Assembly (NCBI GenBank): GCA_004519485.1
Contig: CP038109.1
Coordinates: 396,001 to 460,000, forward strand
Reading direction: 5' to 3'
Length of the DNA: 64,000 nucleotides
From: Nannochloropsis oceanica
Taxonomy: Eukaryota; Sar; Eustigmatophyceae; Eustigmatales; Monodopsidaceae
Both the position numbers and the translations under genes were made by a program. Positions 11,791-21,448 of the stretch are shown piece by piece (position 1 is the stretch's first letter; each line of letters begins with the position of its first letter). The notes under the pieces were generated by a model. The model was not told where the DNA came from. It saw only the letters and a list, made by a program, of their open reading frames with translations, and made no database searches.

Positions 11791-12646
11791 AATTGAGGGA
11801 GGAGGTACGAGGACCGTGACGTTGATGCAGCTGGCGTGTGGTGTGCGAGCGTGAAGGACGTTATTGTGGTGCACACATAGTAGATGTAGGGGTCGAATGA
11901 ATGACGCCGAGGAGCGTGAATGCATTACCATAATGTGATGCACACCTTAGTGTTAAAACCTCCGGCGGGGGGGGTGAGACATACATATGGCCGAGCGGCC
12001 TCACTGCCAGCAGGGGAGTGCTTCTCAAAATGAATCCAGAACCACAGTTCTCTATCTGGTATTTCAAAGAAAGAGCCCGTAACTTCCAACACTACTCATG
12101 TCAATGCACACATATGCATACAAAGACAAAAAGATGCACCGCAATAAGGAAAGTCGTATAAGGAAAGGGCCGCAATCCTTTTACCAGCGATTCTTGAAAC
12201 AGGGCAGACGACTTCACGACCCACGAAGTCCTCAGTAGATGACAAACGAAGCATGTCAGACATATCGCATTTATCATGAGAACCGATGTTGAATGCCTTT
12301 TAGGAGGAAATAGGTCCTTTTAAGAGGCAATAAATGAGGAAGGGTAGAGCTTACTCGGACATGGGCCTTTGTATTCGACTCCTCTTGCCGACACACATCA
12401 GAGGCTCAGAGAGTTACTTGCAATACTTCATGTCTTTTTGGCAATCTGATTCACTGTGATATATTTCGACACACACTCGTACGTCAGTGCATCAAACACA
12501 GTGCGTCATTGTGTCACGGGCATAAAGAAAAGAATAAATATTTCGGGTCGACAGTTTTCATCTGACTTCGAATCGAATACAAGAAATACTTAAAAGGGAA
12601 CATGACTTCGAATCGAATGCAAGAAATATCAAAAAAGAATCACATA
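11791..12646. other. Intergenic between lumenal gene and tRNA-Tyr
   Basis: 856 bp without a supported gene, AT-rich near the tRNA. It contains the short direct repeat listed separately. Confidence 0.5.
12563..12628. repeat. Two direct copies of a 26-bp unit downstream of tRNA-Tyr
   Basis: The unit TGACTTCGAATCGAAT(A/G)CAAG plus GAAATA-like tail occurs at 12563-12588 and 12603-12628, 40 bp apart, with one or two differences. It lies just 3' of the tRNA. Function unknown. Confidence 0.75.
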
Positions 12647-12753
12647 TCCGACCTACCGGATTTGAGCCGGTGACCGCCCGATTATTGAACGTATGACCCA
12701 ATGAAAATGAGTCCCTCTACAGTCAGGCGCTCTACCAACTGAGCTAAGGTCGG
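12647..12753 (-). tRNA. tRNA-Tyr (GUA) with a 34-nt intron
   Basis: The minus strand folds into a full cloverleaf. The acceptor stem CCGACCT/AGGTCGG has seven perfect pairs with discriminator A. The D arm is GCTC-AGTTGGTA-GAGC, the anticodon arm is CCTGA-CTGTAGA-TCGGG, and the T arm is ACCGG-CTCAAAT-CCGGT. The anticodon GTA decodes Tyr. A 34-nt insertion sits one base 3' of the anticodon, the canonical position for nuclear tRNA introns; tRNA-Tyr almost always carries one in eukaryotes. The mature length is 73 nt before CCA addition. The T loop starts with C instead of the usual T at position 54. Confidence 0.96.
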
Positions 12754-13741
12754 ATCGGTAACAGATTTGGTTTTCCTTTCTGTCTATTATCCATATGTCT
12801 AGTCAGCGAGATGAAATAAAAGACACTCGTCACAATCTCTACATAGTGGACATGAATATAAGGACAAAACAAGCGATATCTGTGTGTTCATTCTCCTCTA
12901 CATAATCGGGCCGAAGGGGGTGAAGTAGTTGTTTCCACATTTAAATATCCAAATCAACAGGGAGATGCTGAATTCAGAAGACAAAGACACTCTAGGGATC
13001 GCAGGCTTGGGACCGAGGCAATGAAACATAAGCCACTTTAACCTCTACTTTCTTTCTCTTCTATAAGCCAAATTGTTTGATAATTGGTCAGTTTCTTTGT
13101 GGCGCCACCCATCCCTCACACAGAAAAGGATAACCTTACATGACAACATGTCGGAGGAACTTGTCCCACTGACCTTTGTTGTTTTGTTTTAGACAGTGAG
13201 GAACGGACCGACATGTGCTTTTTTCACACCAGAAGAGATGGTGTATCAATACAAATCGCACACCATCACACGGAGAACATGTAGATTCGCTTGTTCACTG
13301 CCCCGCTATGATCGGTGGGCAAGCTCTGACGGTATGTTTTGACTTGAATCGCCGGGACAGTAAGTACTTGTTGATGAAGGAAGCTTCTTCCATCTCCTTC
13401 CTACCGGCGACAGCATCCCCGCCACGTATGTTCATATGTTGTAGAGTCATCTCTTATCCCTTGAGTAAGCTCTCTTCGTCAGCTTCTTGGCGGGCGTCGC
13501 AGCGGATGCTGCCTGGAAACTTCATGGCCCGACCTCCAACTTCCCATCAGAAATAGGAATCAAGAATCAAGAATCCCACGCCTAGTATAATAAACTGGCA
13601 GGAGATCTCACAATCATCCAATGTCACGGTTGCATAACCAATAATAATCCTGGGAAATAGGCATGTTCCTCAGTGGCCGATCGTCTGTTTCTTAAACTCC
13701 CCACCGCAATTTACACCCCTACTTCTATCACCACAGGCACC
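12754..13741. other. Intergenic between tRNA-Tyr and MaoC gene
   Basis: About 1 kb. The tRNA has internal promoters, so this mainly serves the MaoC gene. The short plus-strand frame at 13215-13556 has no recognisable protein character. Confidence 0.45.
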
Positions 13742-15090
13742 ATGGCCCCTAATCCGCTCACCGCCATGCTCGAGAGGGTCCGAGCCGTCCTCCCCGCCCA
13801 CCTCATCCCCATCATTGCCACTGTAATTGTGGGGCTTTTGACACTCGTCCTGTTTGCGCGCGTCATCGAAGACCACATGAGTAAGGGCGGCGCCGAGACC
13901 TTCTACCCCACCAATGCCCATACCCGAGTCCTTAGCTACAAGCTATTCACCGGCGGTTTGTGCAAAGGAAAGAAATGGCAAAAGGAGGTGCAAAAACAAG
14001 GTTTTCAACTCTGTGATCGTGTCTTGTCCGCACAACTACCTCTCGTGCCCAGTAAGCAGCACGTTGCTGACATGGTTCGTGTCTGCGAGCTCCCAACCTC
14101 CGACCCCTCCTCCCCTCCCATGCACCTCCCCTTCATCTACCCGGCCGTGTTGATGGTCTATCCCAACTGCCTACTTTTCACCAAGCCCGAGTACCCCTTC
14201 CCCGCGGTGGGCTCTGTGCATGTGTCGAACCGAACGACGATTTACCGCCCGTTGAGCGTGGAGGAAGAATACGCGGCCTTAATCAAGGTTGACCCGGTGG
14301 TGACGCCTGCGAAGAAGGGGACAGAAGTCACTTTCATTTCCACGTTGCACGATAAGGTGGGGGCGTTAGTCTGGAAAAATGCGAGTACGTTTTTGGTACT
14401 GCATAAGCGGATGGCGATTATGACTCCTAGGTAAATACATTAGGTTGGAAGTCTTAGGAAGGTGTGAGAGGGAGGGAAAGAGAACAGGTTACAGGGCAGG
14501 ATCATGAGCTATATCGAATTTTAAAATGGTACATATTTCAAAGCGTATGCTTATGTGTATGTGTCTCAACGCTTTCCTGCATCATCTCACCCTTTCTCCC
14601 TCCCTGCCTCCCTCCGCACAGCGTCAAACCCGCGCGCGAGCTTCAACCCCCCACCTCCACACCTCCCGTCCTCGATACAATCTGGACCCTCCCCCCCAAT
14701 ATGGGCCAACGTTACGCCGCCGTTGCCAAAGACCACAACCCCATTCACACTTCCAACCTGGCGGCGAGGGCCTTTGGTTTTCCGGGGGTGATCATGCATG
14801 GCATGTACTTCATCGTTCGTGCTGCTGCTGAGTGCCAGACTGTGGTCGCAAGAAGGAATAAGACTTTAACTTATCCCGTGGAAGTAACGGCAAAGTTTGT
14901 GCGGCCAGTCGTGTTGCCCCAAAAGGTTGGGTTCAAGGTCATCCCGACCACGGACCCCGGGGAAGGAGGAGTGGTGGGAGGCGCGGGAGGAGGGAAGGGG
15001 GCAGCGCCGTATTTTTTGCGGTATGAAGTTTTGAATAAGTCGAGCAAAATTGCAGTGGAAGGAGTCTTTTCATGTCGAGTGCAGGGATAG
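13742..15090 (+). CDS. Membrane-anchored MaoC-like (hotdog) dehydratase, two exons
   Basis: Likely an enoyl-thioester hydratase or 3-hydroxyacyl dehydratase in fatty-acyl metabolism. Exons are 13742-14430 and 14622-15090; donor GTAAAT and acceptor CACAG, phase 2, give 385 aa. The ATG sits in a good context (CACCATGG). Residues about 18-42 form one transmembrane segment (LIPIIATVIVGLLTLVLFAR). The first half matches the degenerate N-terminal hotdog of two-domain hydratases. The second carries the catalytic motif YAAVAKDHNPIHTSNLAARA with Asp and His, followed by FPGVIMHGM. Family and fold are clear. The exact substrate and membrane (ER, plastid envelope or other) are not. Confidence 0.85.
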
Positions 15091-15767
15091 AGAATTATGT
15101 TTTAGTGTGAGGGGAGAAGGGGAAAAGTAATTGTAGCAGCACTAGCAGTGGAGGCTAGTGAGCGATATTATCAGTAGATAGTGGCAGAAGAAATATCAGC
15201 AGCGGCAAATGTATCCAGGAAACGAGGCTTTATCTGAGTTATGTAATATGTTCAGCGAAACATGTGGTAAAAATCAGGAGAGAGGGAAGTCTGCGACCTG
15301 TGACAATTAAGCAGTGTCGGTAGACAAGTGGTAGTGATCGGCACGCAGAGATTTATACGACCGTGTTGTTGAGGGGAAATGAGGCAGGCGAGGTTGAATA
15401 GATAAGTGGTGCAGGATGTTGTTGGCTGATGCGGGCTTGGTTTCTTTGTGAGCGAAACGCCTGGGTTTGAGAGTTCATAAATACTTGCAACGTGTGGTAA
15501 CAAGAAGGTTACATCAAAGTGAGGGATTGCGTTTTAAGGAGATCAAGAGGAAATCGTCCACAAGATGAAAGAGATGAACAAATAGAATGTGTTATTCAAT
15601 TTGAGTTGAGAACGGTTTGCTTTCCGGATAGGCTGTTGGCCATTCTTCCTCGGATAAGAGTCAGCGGTGTGTGAGATCTCTTGGGGTGAATTCGAAGAAT
15701 CAGATTGATCTAACCCTCTTCTGAGATGTGTCGGCATATCACACGTTCGGAGAAAAGAAGGTGCGCA
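15091..15767. other. Intergenic downstream of MaoC gene
   Basis: No supported gene. The sequence turns AT-rich towards the inverted repeat that begins near 15768. Confidence 0.45.
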
Positions 15768-16386
15768 AAATTTTGGATAATAAGCATTTAAGATTGTATG
15801 CTAATTCGAAGGAATTTGCTGGCCTTAAAAATGGTCAGTTACATGGAGAAATGGCGAGATGATCTGTTGAAAATAGATGACGTGACGAAAACCAATTTGA
15901 GCGAGCATTTCTTTACTAGTAAGGCGTACGAGGACTTCGTCATGTGTATCCGGTGTGTGTGTCCATCAGGGGCCGTCCGGCCACGTTAAAACCGGCCGAT
16001 GATTTGAACATCGTCAAACTTTTTTAGATAAAAGTAGTCCGAGACACCTCTTCCCTTTTCTCGGCCGTCAGCGTTCCTTTCCGCGGAAGCCCTTTCATAA
16101 TACCAAACAGATCTTCTATATGGTCCTAAGAAAGCATGTGCGGTAGTACATAACCCTTTTCCGTACAACACATTCGCACAAACCCCACCATTCCCCGCAT
16201 ACCCATGACGAAGTCCTCGCACGCCTTACTAGTGAAGAAATGCTCTTTCAAATTGGTTTTCGTCACGTCATCTATTTTCAACAGATCATCTCGCCATTTC
16301 TCCATGTAACTGGCCATTTTTAAGGCCAGCAAATTCCTTCGAATTAGCATACAATCTTAAATGCTTATCATCCAAAATTTTCTGCA
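15768..16386. repeat. Inverted repeat, two arms of about 190 bp with a 240-bp spacer
   Basis: Arms at 15768-15955 and 16194-16386 are about 96% identical in inverted orientation (roughly seven differences counted by eye). Each arm can encode the same peptide, beginning MLIRRNLLALKM and containing YMEKWRDDLLKIDDVTKTN. Few changes between arms suggest a recent duplication or gene conversion. The spacer has no recognisable gene. The right arm is continuous with the unrecognised coding-like stretch that follows, so the left arm looks like a displaced inverted copy of its end. Confidence 0.88.
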
Positions 16387-18120
16387 TTGCAGATACTGCG
16401 CCTTCTCCTTTTCCATTTATCGAATCATTTTGTGCCCATGTGCATACGCATAGCCGGCCACGTGTATTTGCCCAAATGAAGTCTTGTCGAGATCAGATTC
16501 CGCAAAATCTCGCACCACCTGCAGACCCCCAACAACCGAGGCATAAGAGGCAGCGGTCGAGCGCACGCAAGGCTCATCATCATGTATGATGCCGTTTTTG
16601 GCGACAATCCTGTCATCTTCTTGACAAAGTCTACAGCAAGCGTTTGACGACTCCGACAGTCTAAACGGGCATCGCAGTAGATATCTCGAAGCTTGTAATT
16701 ACTAAAAGGCCAGTCGACCAATGATAACCTCGACATAGGTGGAGGGAGCGGCATCTTGCTTCCTCAGCTTCCACGGCCTCCAGTTCCTCGTGTGCGTCCA
16801 CGGTTTTCTCGACGACACTGCCCACGAGAGCCGCATTGAGAGCCCGAATCCGCCGTGGAATGGACCTTCACTCCATAACAGTCCCCACAGACATGCGTGT
16901 GAGAAGGCGACATCCTCGATACTACTCCGCTGGAAGCGGACCAACGTCAGCGTTTTACCCTCATCGTTCAAAATTAAATACACGCACTTCAGCTGTGGTT
17001 CAACGTATGACGAGTATACAGCTGAAAGTTCAGGAGTCGTGTCCAGTAGCTAGCACAGGCGCGACCGCTTGTCTTTTGTACGGCATGGCGATAAGCAGTT
17101 CCATTTCCGTCCCGCGCCATTGCACCCGCATTCCATTCGCCCCCCCTCTTTGGCGCAGCTGTCGAATTCCGTTTGGCGCATGCCCACCCCAAAAGGTTCC
17201 CACTCAATATTTCGACTACAACTACCATGCAATGCGGTATCCTCTGCATTGATTTCGAGCTAACTGCTCGCACCCCTTGTTTTCTGAAGCCGTCTCTGGA
17301 AGGCAACAATCCAGCGTTTGCAACTGATGGGATCAAGTGATCCGGCCCCGTCGAAGATACACTCGCACCCTCCCTCCAATCTTTCCATCAAAATCCCCTA
17401 AATTTTTAATTTGAAAGGACGGCTTTAGGCCCCCCTTGAGAAGTGGCGCACACGGCACGGTGCTCTCAAGGTCTATCAAATCCTCCAAGGTGGTTTTATC
17501 TTCGGGACGCCTTTCCCGCCATCCCTCATGTATCGTACCTGTGGCTAAATGCAAACCTAATTCAGATGCTACTCCACGCACATTTGCCAGATCCATCGTG
17601 AGAATATTTGCCACCAAGGTGGCATAGTGACTCGTGAGTAAACATGCGTACTCGACGGCCGTGCCCTCTACGGGTAAAAACCTCGAGATGGACATTCGAC
17701 TCGCCCTCTTCTCCTTCTCCGCACGCTCTTTCGCTATCTTGCCGATAGTGCGGAGGCCGGGGCGGATCGAATTTCCGAGACGCAGGAGGAGAGATGCAAG
17801 GATGGAGCCGGCACCATCCTTCAACCGCATCTGCAGGTACGTCTACACGGTATGCTAATATCTTCTGCATGCGAGCTTTCCATGCATTTGTCACCCCCTC
17901 ATCCATGCAGATCTTCTCAAGCGCTGCAGTCCACATCCCACCCTTCTCAACATCCTGCCCCACGTGGATTAAAAAATCAATAGAAATGAGGTTCATCAAA
18001 ACCACCTCCATACAAGTAAAATACGCATACCATAACGGAGAGGAAAACATGACTCCTTTCTGGCTTGTAGCAGCCACCCTCTCGAAGAAAGGGCCAAGCC
18101 TCCGGGAGTGATTCTCCCCA
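16387..18120 (-). pseudogene. Unrecognised coding-like stretch, apparently decayed
   Basis: Minus-strand frames in this stretch show protein-like composition, for example VVLMNLISIDFLIHVGQD and MSISRFLPVEGTAVEYACLL, but no single frame spans it and I found no convincing intron set joining them. It looks like a broken gene or a relic of a mobile element. The family was not recognised and no function is assigned. The inverted-repeat arm at its downstream end encodes peptide of similar character. Confidence 0.4.
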
Positions 18121-18122
18121 AT

Positions 18123-18464
18123 CTAATGCTTGCGATGACGCCGCCTCGCGCAATCCCCTTCCTCCCCTTCCTTTCGGCGTGCCGCCTTCCAGATCTTGTC
18201 AAGGAGCCCACCAGCCACATAAAAGAGCGTTTCACTGAGCTGTCTATGTAAAAACCAGGGGAGGGCATGAGTAAGGAGTGGGCGGCCGTAAAAATTAAAT
18301 GGCAAACAAATGAATAACCATTAAAAATAATAATAAGGAAAAATTAAGAATAAAAAAAAACTTACCTGAGCTGGCATCTCCTTCCACCTTGCGGGAGGAG
18401 AGGGGCGGTAAAAGGCCCCAACACGTGCCTTCCTCCACTCCTCGTACATGTAATCAGCAAGCAT
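18123..18464 (-). CDS. Candidate small two-exon gene or terminal exons, unrecognised
   Basis: A possible ATG at 18464 opens MLADYMYEEWRKARVG; a consensus donor (CAG then GTAAGT) at 18366 and an acceptor (ACAG) before 18239 join in phase 0 to LSETLFYVAGGLLDKIWKAA and a basic, stop-terminated tail at 18123. The joined product is 71 aa. The sequence TTCTAG immediately before the ATG could itself be an acceptor, so these may be the last two exons of a longer gene. The family is not recognised. The strong donor and preserved frame are the only support. Confidence 0.35.
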
Positions 18465-19086
18465 CTAGAAGACAGTCGCTGAGTCATGTGATCTGCATCG
18501 AGCTCCCCCACTCGCCTAAATATATCGCCTATATATGTATATACTCCATGTGCGTATGAAGTTTTTTTTATTATGTCGGTGGTGTCACGATGGAAGCTCT
18601 TGGCTTTTTATTTTAACTACCCTTTCCGAGAGGGACAAGACGTCCGCTGTAAAAGTGGCCGCAAGGCGCTTGCGGGAGGGTAGCCCATCACCCATTACTC
18701 GTTGGTTGATGATGGGGGGATCAGACTGTTGGCCCGTCAAATCTCCCCCCTTGCGAGCATGTGGAGCATCCACCCTTGAAAACCTGTACATTTATAGGTG
18801 GAAAGACAGATTTAGAGGTTGATTGTCTGTCGTGGTTGTACACACACCAAATAACGAGCCTCAAAGTGCGAGAAAAGAACAAATTGTGGGAAGTGGGCGT
18901 GAATTTTACCGTCAAGGTTTTCGCGGTGGATAGACCCCCTCTACTCTTTAGTGTGGGTCTCCTTTCTAAAAGACACTCGAGAGAAAGTCTCAACCCCTGT
19001 CATACCCCAGGTTTGCTTTGTAACCAACAGCAAAGAGCATCACGTCCTCCAGGGGGGGAACAAAGCGGTGATGCCAGTGACAGTGT

Positions 19087-19131
19087 CCTATACTACTATC
19101 TATCCGAGTACCGTAGTATAGTATATAGTTC
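19087..19131. repeat. Short AT-rich hairpin
   Basis: CTATACTAC and GTAGTATAG form an inverted pair around a loop of about 14 bases, just upstream of the foldback element. Function unknown. Confidence 0.5.
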
Positions 19132-19150
19132 CTTCCTTCCTACATCCCTC

Positions 19151-19422
19151 TAGAACTATCGCATGCAACCTGTGTCCTCTAGGACTTGCATACGAGGAGG
19201 AGCCTTCCAAAAAGAAATTGTTGCATATTCACCCCTTATTCCTTGTCCGAGTTTTACTAGCGACTTTGACTGGCGGACGTCCGGGAACTTTGCCTGATAA
19301 AAACCTGTCAAAGTCGCTGGAAAACTCGGACAAGAATAAGGGGTGAATAGGCAACATTTTATTGTTGAGGGACTCCCCCCTTGTAAGTCCTAGAGGACGT
19401 CAGGTTGCATGCGATACTTCTA
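19151..19422. mobile_element. Palindromic foldback (MITE-like) element
   Basis: The two halves are inverted copies. The outer arms TAGAACTATCGCATGCAACC (19151-19170) and its complement near 19400-19422 flank CTCTAGGACTT at both sides. Inner arms at 19221-19270 and 19307-19356 share CACCCCTTATTC, TTGTCCGAGTTTT and AGCGACTTTGAC in opposite orientation. The centre, 19271-19306, is a short loop. At about 270 bp with long terminal inverted repeats and no coding capacity, it fits a non-autonomous DNA transposon or foldback element. A clear target-site duplication could not be fixed by eye. Confidence 0.8.
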
Positions 19423-19620
19423 TATGAGTGTAGGTGCTGCCCTCTGGGAACACCCTCTGTGGAGGCAGTTGCTAGTGGAAGGGGCACATTGGCACCTCGC
19501 GTAGCGAACCCTCCAAAAGGAAGCCCCACACTTAAAGCTCCGCCAAGGAGCGCCTGAAGGCCCTCCATCAAGCTTTGGTCCCCAAGCGCACTGTGGGCTG
19601 TGAAAAAGGTCAAGCCTCCC

Positions 19621-19749
19621 TTAGGGGCACAAAGAGCGGTGGTGCTGCTGCTGATGGAATGGTTGATGGAGTGGTCGGTATGCGTGGTCGGGCCCAGCGA
19701 GGAGTACCAGTGCTGCGATAAAAAGGAGGAAGGCGGCGGGTGGCGGCAT
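19621..19749 (-). pseudogene. Inverted partial copy of a plastid leader (42 codons)
   Basis: Minus-strand frame beginning MPPPAAFLLFIAALVLLAGP and reading on to HQQQHHRSLCP then a stop. Its first 38 codons match the signal-peptide region of the plus-strand gene at 20186 with five base differences in 114. Homology stops abruptly after the His-rich stretch. It includes about 15-20 bp of 5' leader as well. It has no mature domain, so it is read as a truncated duplicate. Four of the five differences change the amino acid. Confidence 0.8.
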
Positions 19750-20299
19750 GTTTTTAAGTTTTAATTTGTAAGGGTGTGTGTGTTGTTAACAAGTGCACGC
19801 AATGATAATAATCATCAAACGAAGCCCAAAGGCTGGGACAAGAAAGCCCCCTTGCTGTGGAGAGACGGTAATGCACCAAAGCACGAAATATACACTCTCC
19901 AAGCGAAGAAGGGGCTTCGTAGGACCCTATAACCCAGACTGGTCTGACAAGTTGACCCGACAAACACCACAACATTATTTTACATGCTGCCAGTGACTCG
20001 GACAAGATCCGGAAGACCCGTAAAATGAGATGCTCACAAAAAAATGCAAAAGCACTGCGTTCACTTACTCAAATCCGCCCAATAAACCTGTACAGACTGC
20101 ATCCACAAGACCTCCACGTCGTGCCCTATCCCTCATCTCCCCGTCGCCAGTGGGTCCCTCTCCTCACAAACTAAAACTTAAAAGCATGCCGCTACCCGCC
20201 GCCTTCCTCCTTTTTATCGCATCACTGGTACTCCTCGCTGGGCCCGGCCACGCATACCGACCACCCCATCAGCCATTCCATCAGCAGCAGCACCACCGC
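19636..20299. repeat. Inverted duplication, arms of about 135 bp
   Basis: Arms at 19636-19771 and 20165-20299 are about 95% identical in opposite orientation, around 390 bp of unique sequence. Each arm contains the start codon and signal-peptide codons of the lumenal-protein gene. Confidence 0.85.
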
Positions 20300-21448
20300 A
20301 AAGATGCCCTTCAACGCACGACAGGAGCTGCCGCTGCGACTGCCGCTGCATTTTTTGGCCCCTCGATATTTATACCACAGCCCTCAGCGGCAGTCGACAC
20401 AGCCGAAGTCGGTAGCCAGGTCCCCCCTCCTCCTATCCAACCCCAAAGCAAGCTTCTTCAAAAGTTCCTCACCACAGATCTGACCAGTCCGGGCCTTTCT
20501 GGTTTTGGTGGTGCCAAAATTCTGTTCCCACCGCCGTTTTTGTTCGGGACCTGGAATGCCACCCTCTGCCTGAAGAGCATCGATCTCCCCCTTGGAGAGC
20601 GCTTTGTGCCCCCCCAAGTTCTCCGCTCCCTCAACGCCGTAGAAATGGAAAAGCCAACGTCGTTCCTACTCCGGTTCTACTCCACCCTGCCGGACACGAC
20701 CGAGAACACTTTGCGTGTCACTTTGGGGGAAGTGCCTAAATCGGAAGTTGTCCCTGATCGCGTTTACAACACACGTTCCGTCCTCGATGCGTTCTACGGG
20801 TACCCAGCCGTGGGTGAAATTGATTACGACTTGGCAAGAAATCCTTTGAAAATGGACGTGGCTTTCGCGACGATGGGTCCAGATATGAAGCCATTACCTT
20901 CTAGGAGACAGCAATTGTTGTTTAATAACCTGCAGAGCGAACGGGTGCGACCTGATGACTTATTTGTCTGTTCTGAGTACGTCCGCACGGTCACGGTGGG
21001 ACCGGGAAGAAGAGTAACGGTGACAGATTCAGAAACATTGTCGCAGTATGAGTTGGTGAAAGAGGGGAGGATAGAGGGCAAGCAACGCGTGGCGCTTTAT
21101 TTGACACCCAATCCCAACACTGCGGAAGGAGCCTTGTTTTTTGAGACGAACAATAAGGTTTGTGTTTCTCTCTCCCTCCCTTTCCCTCTGTCTCCCCTCT
21201 TGTCGATCTCTCCCTCCTCTATATTTCTCTTTCTTTTTCTTTCCTCTTTTCCCCGCGCTTATGTACCTCCTCCCCTCCCTTACTCTCTCCCACAGGCAGT
21301 TACAATTTTTGACTACTCGTTCGTGATGCAAAAGGTGGGAGACTGTGTGCTGACTCCCAAAGGAGTGGAGCAATGCGTTGGGTCGGATGGAGGGGGAGGG
21401 TATATTAAAGAACCAGTGCAGACAGAGGGGGAGGGGGGCGAGTTGTAG
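20186..21448 (+). CDS. Predicted thylakoid-lumen protein (DUF6816-like?), two exons
   Basis: Exons are 20186-21157 and 21296-21448, giving 374 aa. The intron (AAG/GTTTGT ... CCCACAG) is 138 bp, a multiple of three without a stop, so the unspliced frame is also open. The ATG at 20186 starts a signal peptide (MPLPAAFLLFIASLVLLAGP, ending GHA-Y). It is followed by a His/Gln/Arg-rich transit part and a second Ala-rich hydrophobic stretch ending PSAAV, a lumen-type cleavage site. The mature core has FPPPFLFGTWNATLCLKSID and YPAVGEIDYDLARNPLKMD. This resembles plant/cyanobacterial DUF6816-type lumenal proteins, with a conserved F-x-G-T-W opening, but I could not verify it. An upstream in-frame ATG at 20030 would bury the signal peptide and is not favoured. 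Confidence 0.75.
   Translation: MPLPAAFLLFIASLVLLAGPGHAYRPPHQPFHQQQHHRKDALQRTTGAAAATAAAFFGPSIFIPQPSAAVDTAEVGSQVPPPPIQPQSKLLQKFLTTDLTSPGLSGFGGAKILFPPPFLFGTWNATLCLKSIDLPLGERFVPPQVLRSLNAVEMEKPTSFLLRFYSTLPDTTENTLRVTLGEVPKSEVVPDRVYNTRSVLDAFYGYPAVGEIDYDLARNPLKMDVAFATMGPDMKPLPSRRQQLLFNNLQSERVRPDDLFVCSEYVRTVTVGPGRRVTVTDSETLSQYELVKEGRIEGKQRVALYLTPNPNTAEGALFFETNNKVCVSLSLPFPLSPLLSISPSSIFLFLFLSSFPRAYVPPPLPYSLPQAVTIFDYSFVMQKVGDCVLTPKGVEQCVGSDGGGGYIKEPVQTEGEGGEL

Noticed and set aside
13215-13556. Plus-strand 113-codon frame upstream of the MaoC gene
   Set aside because: Starts at a TTG, has no recognisable motif, and lies in the likely promoter region.
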